A stretch of 64,000 nt of DNA, taken from the NCBI GenBank assembly GCA_031308135.1, contig JAHLJT010000631.1, forward strand, positions 143,386,734-143,450,733, given 5' to 3'. Positions 51,432-63,310 of this stretch are shown here, piece after piece. Position 1 is the stretch's first letter. Each line of letters opens with the position of its first letter. Origin of the DNA: Acheta domesticus. Lineage: Eukaryota > Arthropoda > Insecta > Orthoptera > Gryllidae. Made by a program: the position numbers and the translations under genes. The notes under the pieces were generated by a model. That model was given only the letters and a program-made list of their open reading frames with translations. It did no database searches and was not told where the DNA came from.

Positions 51432-53699
51432 CAGTCAAACCTGGATAAGTGAAAACTGGATAAGTGAGAAAACTCTATAAGTGAGAGTAATAGCCAGGAC
51501 CCGTCATTTTAAGCTCCCAAAACCTCTATTAGCGAGAAACAGAAACCTCTGTAAGAGAGAGTCGTTTTTCCCTCATAGACCTCCGTAAGTGAGACTGCTA
51601 CTTATCTATACCTCTATAAGCGACAGTCGAGCTTTATTTACAAATTTAACATGTGCTATTTTATGACTCATTCTTAACTTTCGTGGAACTTCCTACCATT
51701 GTTTTTGTATTCTCTTCAATATTGTTCCTATTCTATTTCGTGGAACTAAATAACTTTATTGTTGTTATTTTATCGCATTCTTTTCAAATGGACACGTGTG
51801 CCTGTGTACCGTCCTGTTTGTCAGACTTACTCAGTTTATAGTTTTCAACTGCGAAGGAAAGTTCTGTTCTGCATCATGTCAAAACGGAAAATTAAAGTAC
51901 TGTCATTAAGTGATAAACTTAAAATAGTGAATGCGTTTGAATCCGGAAAATCGCGAAATGAAATTCAGAGGGAGTTTAATTTACCAGAATCCACCTATTA
52001 TAAAATTATTAAATCAAAAGATTCTATAAAGTCTGAGTGCTCTGATGGACATGGAAATATTAAGAGGACTAGAGTATCTGAATTTCCCAATATCGAAAAG
52101 TGCCTTTTGGAATGGATAAAACAAACTCTCGATAAGAATATCCCCATAGATGGACCTTTGTTGAAAGAAAAATCAAAAGAGTTTGCTACAAAACTGGGAA
52201 TCCAGAACTTTTCTGCTAGCAACGGCTGGTTAGAGGGTTTTAAAAGGCGTCATGACATAGCTTTCAAAAAAGCAGCTGGAGAAAGTAAATCTGTGGACCA
52301 AGGTGTGTGCAACCAGTGGACTGAAGATCTGCCAAATCTTTTAGAAGGGTATGAACCAGACGATATTTACAACGCGGATGAAACTGCTTTGTTTTTTAAG
52401 TGCCTTCCGGATAAAACATTTACGTTTAAAGGCGAAAAATGCCATGGAGGAAAACAAAGCAAGGAACGCCTTACACTTCTCTAGTGTGTAAACATGAGTG
52501 GTACGGACAAACTCCCACTTCTCATCATCGGGAAATCAAAGCGACCTAGATGTTTTAAAGGTGTCAAGACTCTACCCGTTGATTATGCCAATAATACAAA
52601 GGCTTGGATGACCAAGATATTATTTAAAGATTGGTTGAAAAAAGTTGACAAACAAATGAAGATAAACCGAAAAAAAATGCTGCTATTCATTGACAACTGT
52701 GCTGCCCATACGGACTTACCAACACTTGCAAACGTAAAAGTAATGTTTTTACCTGCTAACACCACTAGTAAACTCCAACCATTAGATCAAGGCATCATTC
52801 ACACTTTTAAACGCTTTTATCGCAGAGAAGTCGTTAAACATATTCTTACGAGTCTGGAAGAAAACAGTAGCCCTGACATTAACGTACTTCTAGCTATGAA
52901 ATTTGCTAGAAAAGCATGGTACTTAGTCAGTGACGTTACTGTCAAAAACTGCTTCAAGAAAGCTGGGTTTTGGAAAAGTACAGATGAACAAGGCCTGCCA
53001 GAGGAAAATGATGCTGAAATTGGACCTAGCAACGAGGAATGGACTAAGCTTGTGTCTCACGAATCCAATATGTTAATGCCGAGCTTCGACGATTTCGTTC
53101 AAATTGACGACGACGTAACTACCGCTGGAGAACTAACCGACGACGATATCGTTAAGAATTGTGTGAACACCTGTATTGCTGGAAATGACAGTGAAGACGA
53201 GGCAGAGATTCCGGAAACAGAAATAAAGATCATTCCAATGAAGCTAGCTTTGAATGCGTTGGAGACGGTGCATCAGTACTTTGAATACGCGGCGGTTGTT
53301 GATCAAGCAATATTTGACAAAATTTATGAGTTAGAGAAAAACATTCAAAATACAAAAACAGAAACCCAAACGAAATTGACGGATTTTTTTGAGTGCAAAT
53401 AAGTTCTAAATAAAATAAAATTACATAGTAGTACATGAATTTTTGTTTTGTTTTCGTAAGCATTTAAAAATATATACTTATGTACATAATATATGTTGTG
53501 CATGTCATGCACATAATTTTATCATAATAAATATTTACTACATTCGTACTTGCTGTGACTTGTTATTGCTGCGTACCCACATAAGAGAGAAACGCTACCC
53601 ATGTACCTGCATTAGCGAGAAACTCGGGTTAGTGAGAAACCTCTATAAGCGAGAATGAGATTGTGCTCCCTTGAACTCTCGCTTATCCAGGTTTGAATG
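51432..53699 (+). mobile_element. full-length Tigger/pogo transposon
   Basis: It is flanked by TA (51430-51431 and 53700-53701). The left end CAGTCAAACCTGGATAAGTG and the reverse complement of the right end CATTCAAACCTGGATAAGCG are inverted repeats of about 20 bp with few mismatches. Length is 2,268 bp, close to the family norm. Subterminal copies of a (T/G)(A/T)TAAG(T/C)GAGA motif occur about seven times within 190 bp of the left end and about five times within 130 bp of the right end, in opposite orientation. They resemble arrays of CENP-B-box-like transposase sites. Confidence 0.92.
51876..53402 (+). pseudogene. Tigger transposase with one in-frame stop
   Basis: The frame from ATG at 51876 runs 508 codons, broken only by TAG at 52482-52484 within RLTLL-stop-CVNMSG; relatives have a Leu there. 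Residues 1-55 form the CENP-B/psq-type helix-turn-helix (LSLSDKLKIVNAFESGKSRN). Residues ~70-130 are the second, Tc5-type HTH domain (NGWLEGFKRRHDI). The DDE_1 catalytic core follows: Asp in YNADETALF, Asp in LLFIDNCAAH and Asp in SKLQPLDQGII (30 residues between the last two). It ends with an acidic stretch and TKLTDFFECK, a usual Tigger terminus. The enzyme would cut and paste the element at TA sites. A single nonsense change in an otherwise intact gene implies recent activity. Readthrough or strain polymorphism is possible. Confidence 0.93.
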
Positions 53700-53701
53700 T
53701 A

Positions 53702-54107
53702 TTTGCTCTTTGCTTGCTGTCAATTGCATATTCTCCAACAATTTACCAGTCGTTTGCCTTCTTATGGAACAATTTACCAGTTACTTCTTTCACATCAGGG
53801 TTCTGGAAAGAGAAATATGTATGAAACTATATAATGGAAAAGTTTAATTTTCAAACACCTTGTTTCAAATACAAATGTCAGACACTAACAACTTACAATT
53901 TCAGGCAAATATTACAATAACTAACGTACCCTTGTGAGAACTCTCGCATGCTATACCCCACCTTCTTCCTTATTTTTCCATTTCCATTTTAGCCTGTAAT
54001 GTATATTTTTCTTGAAGACCTTCTTATCCTCCGTCACTGGTTCTGTATGTCACCTTGTAATTGATAACAATATAATGCACCCTTGTCAATACAAACTATT
54101 CTTATTT
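53702..54107. other. intergenic; holds a short repeated block (R4)
   Basis: At 53923-53990 the text AACGTACCCTTGTGAGAACT followed by CTCGCATG...ATACCCCACC matches 62316-62365 (AGCGTACCCATGCGAGACTT, CTCGCATG...AAACCCCACC). A short C-T-rich tail follows in both. Confidence 0.5.
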
Positions 54108-54345
54108 AACCTTCCGGCGGGCGCGCGGCAGCACTCCGTGCTGCCTTTGTTATTTTATTGTTCTAAAATGAAGTACGGTTATTTGACATGTCAGAGAGCT
54201 TCAGTATTCTCATTTCTCAACATTCTAATCGAATCGCCAAAATTTCCGTTCTGTTTCCTACTCCCTATTAGTCGTAAAGAAGATTTGAAAAAAAAAAAAA
54301 AATGCTGACTGCAGCACTCCGTGCTCTACCGCGCCCACTCGTGTA
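54108..54345. mobile_element. small MITE candidate
   Basis: The left end TTAACCTTCCGGCGGGCGCG leads into GCAGCACTCCGTGCTGC. The reverse complement of the right end reads GAGTGGGCGCGGTAGAGCAC then GGAGTGCTGC. The two ends are thus inverted around an AT-rich centre with an A15 run at 54286-54300. TTAA at the left could be a piggyBac-type target, but the right side lacks a clear TTAA. The near-palindrome GCAGCAC...GTGCTGC in each end may form hairpins. Confidence 0.35.
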
Positions 54346-54712
54346 AGAATTTTTAGTATTCCAAACGAACATTTTACTTATTCAGATTGTTCGTTTATAA
54401 GTATTTTCGATCACTGTACGCAAAATCAAGGATGTTTAAAGCTGTTTTTTGTAGATTTTTTCCTATTACTAGTCTTATTTTTGTTTTTATTTGCTGAAGA
54501 GCTGAAATAGATGAAGAAATCAGGCACCTTCACGAGTTACTAGAAACGACTTCATAAAAAACAATTGATGATTTTCTTATATTTAAGGACAGTAACTGTT
54601 TCATTTAATTAATTTGTCTATTAAATAACAATTATTAAGTTAATTTGTTTCTTTTTTATATTTTGTGGTATAAGGTTTTCTGAAACTGTGTTTTTTATTA
54701 TTGTATACCTAA
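54346..54712. other. AT-rich region, nothing recognised
   Basis: No supported feature. Confidence 0.5.
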
Positions 54713-55998
54713 CTAGTGGTGCTACAGAATGGCACAGACTTTCCCGTATTAGCTTTCTATTTCCTTGGGTATTCGCTAGCTATTTGAAATTGCCACATAC
54801 TCTTTCTTGCCAGCTGCCATCTATCATCGCCAAAAGTACATTTTTTTGTAATATTCTTATTTGTTCGGTTTTCTCTTGGTGGGACGGAAATATTCATTTT
54901 ATAATATAAAAGAACACACAAACCTAGTCCTAAATGGCAATTTTCTAAATTTTCTAAATGGCGCTACTAAAACTGCGAAACTTGAAGCTCATTTTCACAG
55001 AAAATTTTTTAATTTTCAAAATATTGTATTTGAAGTTATTTGAAGCACTTATACTCACAAATATAAAAACCTTTACAAATTGCTGGTAATGTGCATATTA
55101 AAGATGTGAGAGATCTTTCACAAATATTACAATTATGTAATTTTTGAAAAACCAAAAAAATAACTAAAAATAAACTTTACATTATATTAAAGAGTGTAAT
55201 TAGAACTATCGGTTACAAAAGTTTCAAGAAACATTTGCAGCCATATATGAGAAAATGGCGTTTGAGCGTTTCTGAAAATGCGGAATTTTGAGCTACTTTT
55301 CAAAGAAAAAGATTGTGTTTTTGAGAAACTTTACTTGACATTATTTAAAGCACATGTACTCGTAAATACAATAATGTTAAAAATCGCCGCTAATGTAAAT
55401 GTTAACGACGTGAGAGACAAGTAAAAAAATACATTTTTCCAATTTTCCAAAAAAACAAAAGTATAGAGCAATATGGCGTTTTTGTCATTTCATAAAATAC
55501 GTTAGGCACTATACATACCAAAAGTTTAAAGAAAAATTTGGAGCCGTTTTTCAGAAAAACTTGTTTTTGTAATTTTTTAAAATTGCGCATATTGTACGCA
55601 ATGTTGCGCGGAAACTACTAAAATTTTCAAAAAAATGTATATGACCGTAAAGAAAGAACTCACTATGAAGAAAAATTTTTATTTGAAGGAAAAATCTTTA
55701 TCTTCAATTTTGTAGTTGGAGAAAGACGGCGAAAATAAATCAAACTTACACAATTTTTGAAAATTCAGAGTTATCCGTGAAAATCGGACCTATGCCATGT
55801 TAATAAATCTACTCTTCCAAGAAATTTAAAGAAAAAATTTAAAGCCGTTTTTGAGAAAATTTTGAAAATGTCCGGGGGGCTTTCTTGTAAAATACCCGCA
55901 AATTTTTAAGGAAGTTTTCAAAATCACTGCGCCTCGAGTGGAACCAGATTGACCGGGGAATATAGCTTTTGGAAGAAATCGTACGGATGGTTTAGGCC

Positions 55999-57636
55999 AG
56001 GCCTGTCCACGATTTCTGCTCCGCGCGGGCTCCGGAGCACCAAGTTCGCTCCGACTGACGATGAAGCGCGCTTCAGTTCGGCTGTTTCCGCCACAGCCCG
56101 ACGGGCGTCCTCGACTGCCAGTTATAATACTCTCTGGCCCTACCGCGCAACTTTTCTCGCCGAGCGACAATCTTTTACTGGATCGTTTCAATCGGATGAA
56201 ATGCGACAATGTTTTAATGCAGTTCATTTAAAATCAAAGGGGATTTTAATTTTATTCCACGGAATAAGTTTCTTTTTTATTTTCTAGTTCGAAACATATA
56301 ATTGAGGAAAACGGGATTTCCTGGAGTAGGTTTAGTTAAAGCAAACAAAAGCAATGTCATAGTAACAATTTTATTTTCTCTTTTTATTGTTTACAATTCG
56401 CTCGATGCGGGGCACAAAATTTCTTGTCGCAACCAAACGCAAGGAATTGCGAAGACTCTCGTCGCTCAAACATCCTCGAAACTTCGATTTGGTTAACTGC
56501 ATAGCAGAAAAGAAGCTCTCACATACATACGTGGATCCAAACATAGAAATTACTTTCGCTGCTTGCATATGCAGTTTTGGGAACTCTTGTTGTGGAAAAT
56601 ATTCATAAAACTCTAGCAAAGAGTTCGCCGTCCGAAATTTATCTTTCTGTCTCGTGTGACATTGCAAGTCAATCAACTCCAATTGCAAATGTTCCGGAAC
56701 AGTCTCTGCCGAAATCGAAAATGGTGTCGCAAACAATGTAAACAACTGTTCTTGTTCTCTTAAGTTCTTGAAGCGGTTAGAAAAGTTTTCTTTCAAATCT
56801 TGAATAACAGTGACATATTCATCGAAACCTTCTTCCACGGTCTGAAGACATAAAAAGTGCGCTGCATTCCTATTCCTTAATTGACCTTCCCACAGGGAAA
56901 GCTTTAATTCAAAGGCTTTTATTGTATCAAATAAATCTGCAATGAGACAGTTCTTGCCTTGCATTGATATATTAAGGTCATTTAGATGGCAGGTAATATC
57001 AGCAAGAGACCCTAATGCTGCCACCCACTTTCGGCCGGCTAGCAGTTTATATTCATCAGGTTTTTCATTAAAATCCAAAAACTATTGTATTGCCCCCTTT
57101 AATGCAAAAAACCTCTTATAAACAGCTCCACGACTCAACCATCTCACTGCACAATGATACGGAATATCTGAAAATTCAGGGTTTATGTCTATCAGTAATT
57201 CTTTGAATTGACGGTGGTTAAGTCCACGGTGAAAATTTACAATGCGGATAACGTCTTTAGCAACATTGCCAATATTCGCCGCTTTTGCACAAAGTGCTTC
57301 CTGATGTATAATACAATGCACGCAGCTAATGAGTTCTTTGCCAAACTCCAACAGTTTTGTTTTTACTAACGTAATAAATCCAATGTGCACTCCACACATA
57401 AGACGGTGCACCGTCAGTTGTTACAGAACACAGCCGTTCCCACGGTAAATCCACTTCTTCCATAGCATCCTCGACGGCTCGAAAAATAATCGACACCCGT
57501 TGTTGTGTCCTTGAGGTCGCCTTGTCGCACGGACTGAAGGGATGCCCCCCTCCCCTGGTGACTAATTTGCGCCGGCGCGCAGGGTGGAGCACGGGCGGAG
57601 CAAAATTGCACCGGAGCACAATTTTGGACAGGCCTG
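55999..57636 (-). mobile_element. hAT transposon, internally deleted
   Basis: The ends CAGGCCTGTCCA and TGGACAGGCCTG are perfect 12-bp inverted repeats, flanked by identical 8-bp GTTTAGGC (55991-55998 and 57637-57644). Copy B of R1 preserves the empty site (TTTTAGGC then GCTAGC at 16549). GC-rich subterminal zones with repeated GCTCCG lie at both ends. The 1,638-bp element carries the C-terminal two thirds of a transposase on the minus strand. Confidence 0.95.
56371..57540 (-). pseudogene. hAT transposase, N-terminally deleted
   Basis: From the right: FRAVEDAMEEVDLPWERLCS then VTTDGAP; a one-base insertion near 57398; CGVHIGFITLV, CIIHQEALCAK, NFHRGLNHRQFKELL and YHCAVRWLSRGAVYKRFFAL. A TAG follows at 57079-57081, then a 235-codon frame ending with the hATC dimerisation region (STYVCESFFSAMQLTKSKFR, SDESLRNSLRL). 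The order matches the hAT subgroup related to vertebrate ZBED5/GTF2IRD2-like domesticated genes. The BED zinc finger and the first part of the catalytic domain are missing. One frameshift plus one stop indicates a modest age. It could not encode active enzyme. Confidence 0.9.
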
Positions 57637-57910
57637 GTTTAGGCACTAGCAGTATTCATAGACGGACAGACGGACGTTTCTCTTTCAATTGGTTTTTCGG
57701 TAACAAGGACCCACAAAACAGGGTTTCTGGCTACACCACGTGTTAGGGGATTTTTTAATTTAGCAACTAGTTTTATCCACATTTCGTTATCACGGCCCGG
57801 CAATGAATTTTTTCCGCCAAAAATTGGCCACCTTTTCGCGCAGCATTACATAACCTTTCCTATACTACGTATATTACTCCGTGTATACGTACGTATACGG
57901 AAATGTAAAA

Positions 57911-59365
57911 ATATCCATATTTCTGTGATTTACAAAATGTATTAACATTAAAAATGTAATGAATAGTTGTGAGCGGTTACACACAGTTCTTCAACAACTT
58001 CAAGACTTGAAAAACTTGCACTTTGCACTTGGTGCAAAAGACAGTTTTCTCGAAGCAGCATATAGTGCTCCTACGCACCCGCTTATGTGACTCAAATAGG
58101 CGCTCCCACTTTACTTAATTATCGAGAAAATGGGAACACCCGTGTAGTTCAATCGCATAGACTATCAAGTAATTAGTAATTTCACATACAGTTACAGATT
58201 CTAGAGGCTCTGAACAGATGGGGTAGAATCCAGGAGCTCCGAACCAGCGAACATGTAATAGAATGGTCAAGAAGATCTGATTATTTAACATAGATTCAAA
58301 CACTTCTTTCGTGCGTTGTGGGTTGCATTTTACATGAATATTTAGATACATTTTTAAATATACCCTTCATATTTTTAAAGTGAAAATGCAATTCATGACC
58401 CCTCCGTCAAGGTTGGTTGCGTGTGAGAGCCGCAAAGGGAAGGTATATTACTGAAATAATATAGGACACGATTAATTCTCTAAATAAGTTTCCTATGATT
58501 ATGAAAAAATAAAGACATTAAAAAATACAGAAATACACAGTGAAATAGAAGAAGACATGAATTTTTTTAAATCAACTAAAATTTGAGAAAAAAGGAATTT
58601 GAATTTAGACATAAAATAGTTGAAGAAAATATCATACCGATTGTAAAGAATGATCTTAATTAATGAGAGAAGTGCCATGAACTAAACATCAAAAATGTAT
58701 TGTCATTTTTTGCTGATTTCCTTACGAATAAAATCGCTCATTTGAGCAGTAACTTTCATCAAATTTTTGCAACGTCACATTTAGCATCAGCAACGAACGG
58801 TTACGTAAGTCGGATGTTCTTTGATACTTCCTCCTTCGACACAGAATTCGCTCATCCAGCCAGAGAAACTATCGTTCTGGCTCATAAAACTCCAAAACTT
58901 GGCTGCGTGTCAGGAACGAGCGGCCCATACCGGAAGCGCAGCCCATTGGCGGCGCATCGCGGAACAGGCGGCGTCTATCTCCACACGCCCTCCTCCCTGT
59001 CAAAAGAGCAGCGCCAAATCGCCCTCCAACATGTAAGTTGTCACCAGATATGAATTCAACTTCTGTCCGCAAGAAAAGTGACACTTCTAAAATTTCGTTG
59101 CTTCTTTTAATTACTAGAAATTTCGTCGCTTCTTTCAAATGGAAGAGTATGTTTACAAATAAATTTGTTTGAAAACATTTCATTAGATTGTGTACAAGAG
59201 AGACGGAACACTACCTTGGGTTAGAAATCACCGCGTCTGATCCGCAGCGTGCGGTTCCAAACAGCGTCTGTCTCCATGTTAGGAGCGGCCGCCAAACACA
59301 CAATGGGAAGTGACATAAACTTTTGACATAACATAAACTTTTGAACTTCCTGTTATCGTCCCATG
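57911..59365. other. intergenic; holds repeat R2 copy 1
   Basis: At 58317-58431 the sequence (GGGTTGCATTTTACATGAAT, TTCATATTTTTAAAGTGAAA, GGTTGGTTGCGTGTG) matches 63860-64000. A GC-richer block at 58890-59010 has two overlapping frames without known domains. Otherwise nothing is recognised. Confidence 0.5.
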
Positions 59366-59691
59366 GAGGGTACAGGAGAGAAACTGGGTTGGCACACCAG
59401 GACACTGATTAAAGTGGAGGCCCGAACCTTGAATTAGCCAGCGACCGAGGCTGCCTTCACCTGCCAGTAAAAATCCCGTAGGGTTCAGTAATGCCGACTG
59501 GCGATGGGAGGGATTCCTCCTGGGCCCTGCAGGGGGATATCCCCAGACCAGCGTCGTAGTAATGGGTAGTAGGTAATAATCCATGTGATAAGTGTAATTT
59601 GTGAATTCGAACTTGCTACCTTTGAAACTACCCTGGAAGCCAAAGAAAAAATTAATAGAATTACAAATGTAATGAATCTTAAGGTGACTTG

Positions 59692-60183
59692 TGTGGTGGT
59701 CGCCCGCGCACCTTTGAAAGGGCCGCCACAGGAGCGGGACAGCGAGGCGGCGGGGCCCCCGGGTAGTACCCCTACTGCCCGAGAGAGCTCGCAGACACAG
59801 GAACCGTCACGCTTCAATCAGCGCAGCAAGACTCGCCCCGGCCCTTACGTGCGGGTTGGCCGGCAGTTCTTTTTCCCCGAGGGGGTATGAATCACCCCCC
59901 GCCGGGAGAGGCCGGCAGTTCCACTCATCTCGGCGAAGTGGGAGGCATCGGCGACACTATACTACAGACTTCTCTCCTGGACATCGTAGGACTACGGCAT
60001 CGATTCTGGCACATCCCCCGGGCTTCACGTCGACCTTTGCTGCTGTTCGTACATCTCCTGGATTTTCGACATTTTGGCACGTCACGGATTTTCTACTTGG
60101 ATGTTGGAACTGCGCTTGTACTGAAGTGCCTCTTTTGTTAATAAACATTATTTTACCAAGTTATTTTGTTTATTTTGGTCACA
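59692..60183 (+). mobile_element. solo LTR, 492 bp
   Basis: Alignment of copy 2 to copy 1 of the Dong-like LINE shows an insertion here. It begins TGTGGTGGTC and ends TTTTGGTCACA (TG...CA, with TGTG/CACA inverted ends). Flanking pentamers are ACTTG (59687-59691) and TCTTG (60184-60188), a 5-bp duplication with one change. The body is GC-rich (a repeated GGCCGGCAGTTC at 59858 and 59910) and ends AT-rich with AATAAA at 60141. Frames of 84-128 codons over it are not gag or pol. It is a recombination product of an LTR retrotransposon whose internal part is absent. Confidence 0.8.
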
Positions 60184-61673
60184 TCTTGTTTTACCATCTT
60201 CCATTCCTGCTCGGAAATCAAGCTAATGCCACCTGGGTCTAGGTTTTCGACCGAAAATTCCACGGATGTTAGTCCCACGGGCCTAGACCCCTATTTCCTG
60301 GAAGCCGTCGTTAGAGATAGACCCGGGATGAATTGGAGGAGGTAATGTGGTGCTTTTACCACGCCAAAACGAAACACGGGGGCTCAGAAAGCAAAAACCT
60401 ACAAAATATGGAGAAAGCAGAACTCTAATATGAGGCCTACATTAGATTCAAAGAAGCTTGCCAGTCAACGACGATACATACTCAGCATTGGAAAATCCAC
60501 AGCACATCATGCTGACATTCATGGAAATGTGAAATAGTTCTTCGGTCAAACTATCCATATGACGAACATTAGGAGCCTCTAATGTTACAGAAAACGATGA
60601 TGATCTTGAAGGTTCATCTCTATCCAATGAAACATCTGTAAGTGGTGAAAATTCATGTGGCTGTCAATCACACGATAAGGGCATGGTACGGAACCTCCTT
60701 TGACGTGAGAAAGAGTTCGTCTACTTTCATTTGAATCTCGTGCATCGTTGACGAGAACATGTGAAAATGACACAGCTAAGAGGGTAATAGAGACAAGGAA
60801 CGCTGTCTTAAATGAAGTGGTACAGACCCCAGGTAGAGATCTAGATACGAGTATACTTGAAATCAATCATATCGTATATATGCAACTCGATATTTGGTGT
60901 CTCAGATAATTTTGAGGCCAGCGAAGAACAATGGCGGCCGGCAGCGAAACAGAGTATGAAACTCCATACCCCCATGAGCGAAAAGAGTTAAGAAACGGAT
61001 GGCTGACACTTGGCATGAAATATCACTCTTGGCCAAGGCATCATTTAAATTAACGCAAACGTCCAAATTTCAACGAAAAATATTCCATGTTGAACAAAAG
61101 TACCAAATTGAAAATGACACAAAGCTAATGGTGGGTGAAAAGTTAATAGAGAGAATCCAAGCATGGGCTCAAAGAATAAGACGTTACAAACATAGAGTAG
61201 AGATTTGAGTACAGAATCGGTTATTGAAACAAATGCGAGGAGATTCTATCACAATCTGTCTTAAAAACCGAATGTCAATGATGTTTCTTTTTCAAAAGAA
61301 CGAAGTCGAAACATTTTGGGCAGGAATCTGGGAAGAAAGCAAATCCTTCAACAAAGACGCCTCTTGGCTCCAATCTGAACTTGATGCTGCCGACGAATTT
61401 GAGGAATTTTTAGAACGTGTTCACGAACTCTCTTAAGAGGAACCCTTTAAAGCAATTAAGTACATAAAAAACTGGAAATTCCCCGAGTTTGATAAGATCC
61501 AGATTTATTGAATTAAGAAATTAATAGCATTACATTCTCAGCTAACAAAGGCTGTTAATAAAAATTTGGAAAACCCAAAGGAAACTCAGCAATGGCTCAT
61601 ATGCGGCATCGCGTATTTGCCACCCAAAGCGGGAGACAGTTCTTTGCTGAAGAATTACAGGTCAATCACTTGT

Positions 61674-61956
61674 GTGCGGCGATGGTGTAACGATCAGCAT
61701 ATCGAACTGTTATACCCAAGTTCGAAGCAACGGATTTTTAGGCCCGAAAAAATCCTTCGTACGCCTTCCTTCGGAGGGGAAGTAAAGCCTAAATGACGCC
61801 TCTGAAAAATTCAAAATCGCCTGTTTAGTTGCCCATGGAATACCTTCTTTCTCCGCTAGTTCGTGAAAGGAGCGTAGCGCAATTTGCGTGGTCAGACGGA
61901 AGAACAGGCCTCATGGCCAGAAACTCGCCACGTAAATTAAGGCAATTCAATTCAAT
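61674..61956 (+). mobile_element. tRNA-derived SINE inside LINE copy 2
   Basis: It is absent from the equivalent site of copy 1 (about 6500) and flanked by TCACTTGT (61666-61673 and 61957-61964). The head GCGATGGTGTAACGATCAGC has an A box, and CAAGTTCGAAGCA at about 61710 a degenerate B box. The body ends with a (AATTC)n-like tail. At 283 bp it is a distinct family from the SINEs at 12.2 and 21.8 kb. Confidence 0.8.
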
Positions 61957-62315
61957 TCACTTGTCTGCCAGCAATGTCCAAAGCTATAATTGCAGCCACA
62001 GCTAACAGAACGTACAGACAACTATAGAAGAACCATCTGTTTCCATTTGGATGTAATGGAATCCTATGGATGTATGGACGTCTTCCTACTAAATACAATC
62101 GTCTTGAGTGATGTAAGGAAACGAAAACGTAATTTAACTATGGCTTGGATTGACTAACAGAAGGCCTTTGACAGCATAACACACAACATGATTTTGAAGA
62201 CCCTGGAGATCTATCGATTTTATTGTAGACTTATTCAGTTTCGCAAGACTAGTATAAAGTCGTGGAGTACCAGGATACTAATACACAGCGGAAAGAAAGA
62301 AGAAGAAATAAGTAC

Positions 62316-63310
62316 TAGCGTACCCATGCGAGACTTCTCGCATGGTAAACCCCACCCTTCCCCTATCCATTTTTCTATCCTTTTCATTAAGGAAGAAAGT
62401 TGTTAATGATACGTGTTTGTTTAAAAAATGTATTAATGCAACTTCGAATGTACTTTTGTACTTAATACTAAAGTATTTACAGAATATCAAACAAAAATTA
62501 CAATGCAATTGATATTGGAAACAAATTTTCAATAACAACTTTTCTTGGAACAATTCATACTTCTTTAAAAAAACATTTGAAGAAATTATTCAGTGTTCCT
62601 TGCGTGTTAGCTTTTCGCTTTCTTTCGTAGTCACAACAACATTAGAAATGATTTTTACTCTTGAGAAAGCCCCTTAAAGTAGTGCAAAATACTGGATCGG
62701 GCTAGTTCAACCCTACTATTTGCAATATTATTTAACTTTCCTTGAATTGTTAAGAGGAGGAGAGCTGAGATCGTTTGTTGTTGTCGTCGAGTGACTTGCA
62801 CTATTCTTTCCATAATTTTAAATGTATTCATGTATTGTAGGCTAGCGCGTTTTGATTTTGTTTTTAATTTATTTCAAGCTATTTTACTTTAGATAATTTA
62901 AAAAGTTTGTTCTTTGTATTGTGCCATAGCACACGTTTTCTCCTATTATCTCAGCGTGCCCGTGCCAGAAACCTCACACTCATCCCTATACTTCTATATC
63001 CGTTCTAAGTGGGAAAGTTCTTAACGAAACATTTTTAGTTGCATAAAAATGTATAAAGGTAACGTACGAACACAATATCAAATAAAAATAAAAAGCAATG
63101 CAATTAATGTTTAAAATAAATTTTCAATAAAGATTTATTCAGTATCATGGTGCGTTTTCTTGGAACAATTCACAACACTTGTTTAAAGAAAATCTTTGAA
63201 GTAAGTATTCAATATTCTTTGACAGTTAGCTTTTCGTGGTAGTCACAAAAAATATTAGCTTTTCATTTTTGAGGAAGCTATGTGTCTGAACCCGATCACT
63301 TGAAAATTTC
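62316..63310 (+). repeat. tandem pair of an unclassified repeat (R4 and downstream)
   Basis: After the LINE ends, an R4 block occurs at 62316-62365. Then 62460-62690 and 63070-63295 match each other (AATGCAATT, AAATTTTCAATAA, TTTTCTTGGAACAATTCA, AGCTTTTCG, AGTCACAA). A weaker R4-like block (GCGTGCCCGTGCCAGA) lies between them at 62955. The unit is about 610 bp and occurs twice in tandem. No coding sequence. Confidence 0.6.

Larger units (their letters stand above)
54713..57910 (+). mobile_element. R1 repeat copy E, full length, split by hAT
   Basis: It starts CTAGTGGTGCTACAG and ends at ATGTAAAA (57910), with internal ~300-bp units marked by GTGAGAGA blocks at 55108 and 55410 and an equivalent near 55700. 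Without the hAT insertion and its extra target copy it is about 1.55 kb. The 3' module resumes at 57645 with ACTAGC, ACGGACAGACGGACG and GCAGCATTACATAAC. No coding frame of its own. Confidence 0.85.
59366..62318 (+). mobile_element. Dong/R4-like LINE, copy 2, decayed
   Basis: It matches copy 1 from its leader (GGCACACCAGGACACTGATT; 4725 in copy 1) through GCGGAAAG at 62298 (6840 in copy 1), so it lacks the 5' ~170 bp and everything after RT motif A. Coding text is recognisable across many stops: AKASFKLTQTSKFQRKIFHV, EVETFWAGIWEESKSFNKDA, KAGDSSLLKNYRSITC, AWIDxQKAFDSI. It is interrupted by a solo LTR (59692-60183) and a SINE (61674-61956). It is clearly older than copy 1. Confidence 0.88.

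Noticed and set aside
59585..60242. Proteins of 84-128 residues near 59.6-60.2 kb
   Set aside because: They fall on the solo LTR and LINE leader and have no recognisable gag, protease or other domain.
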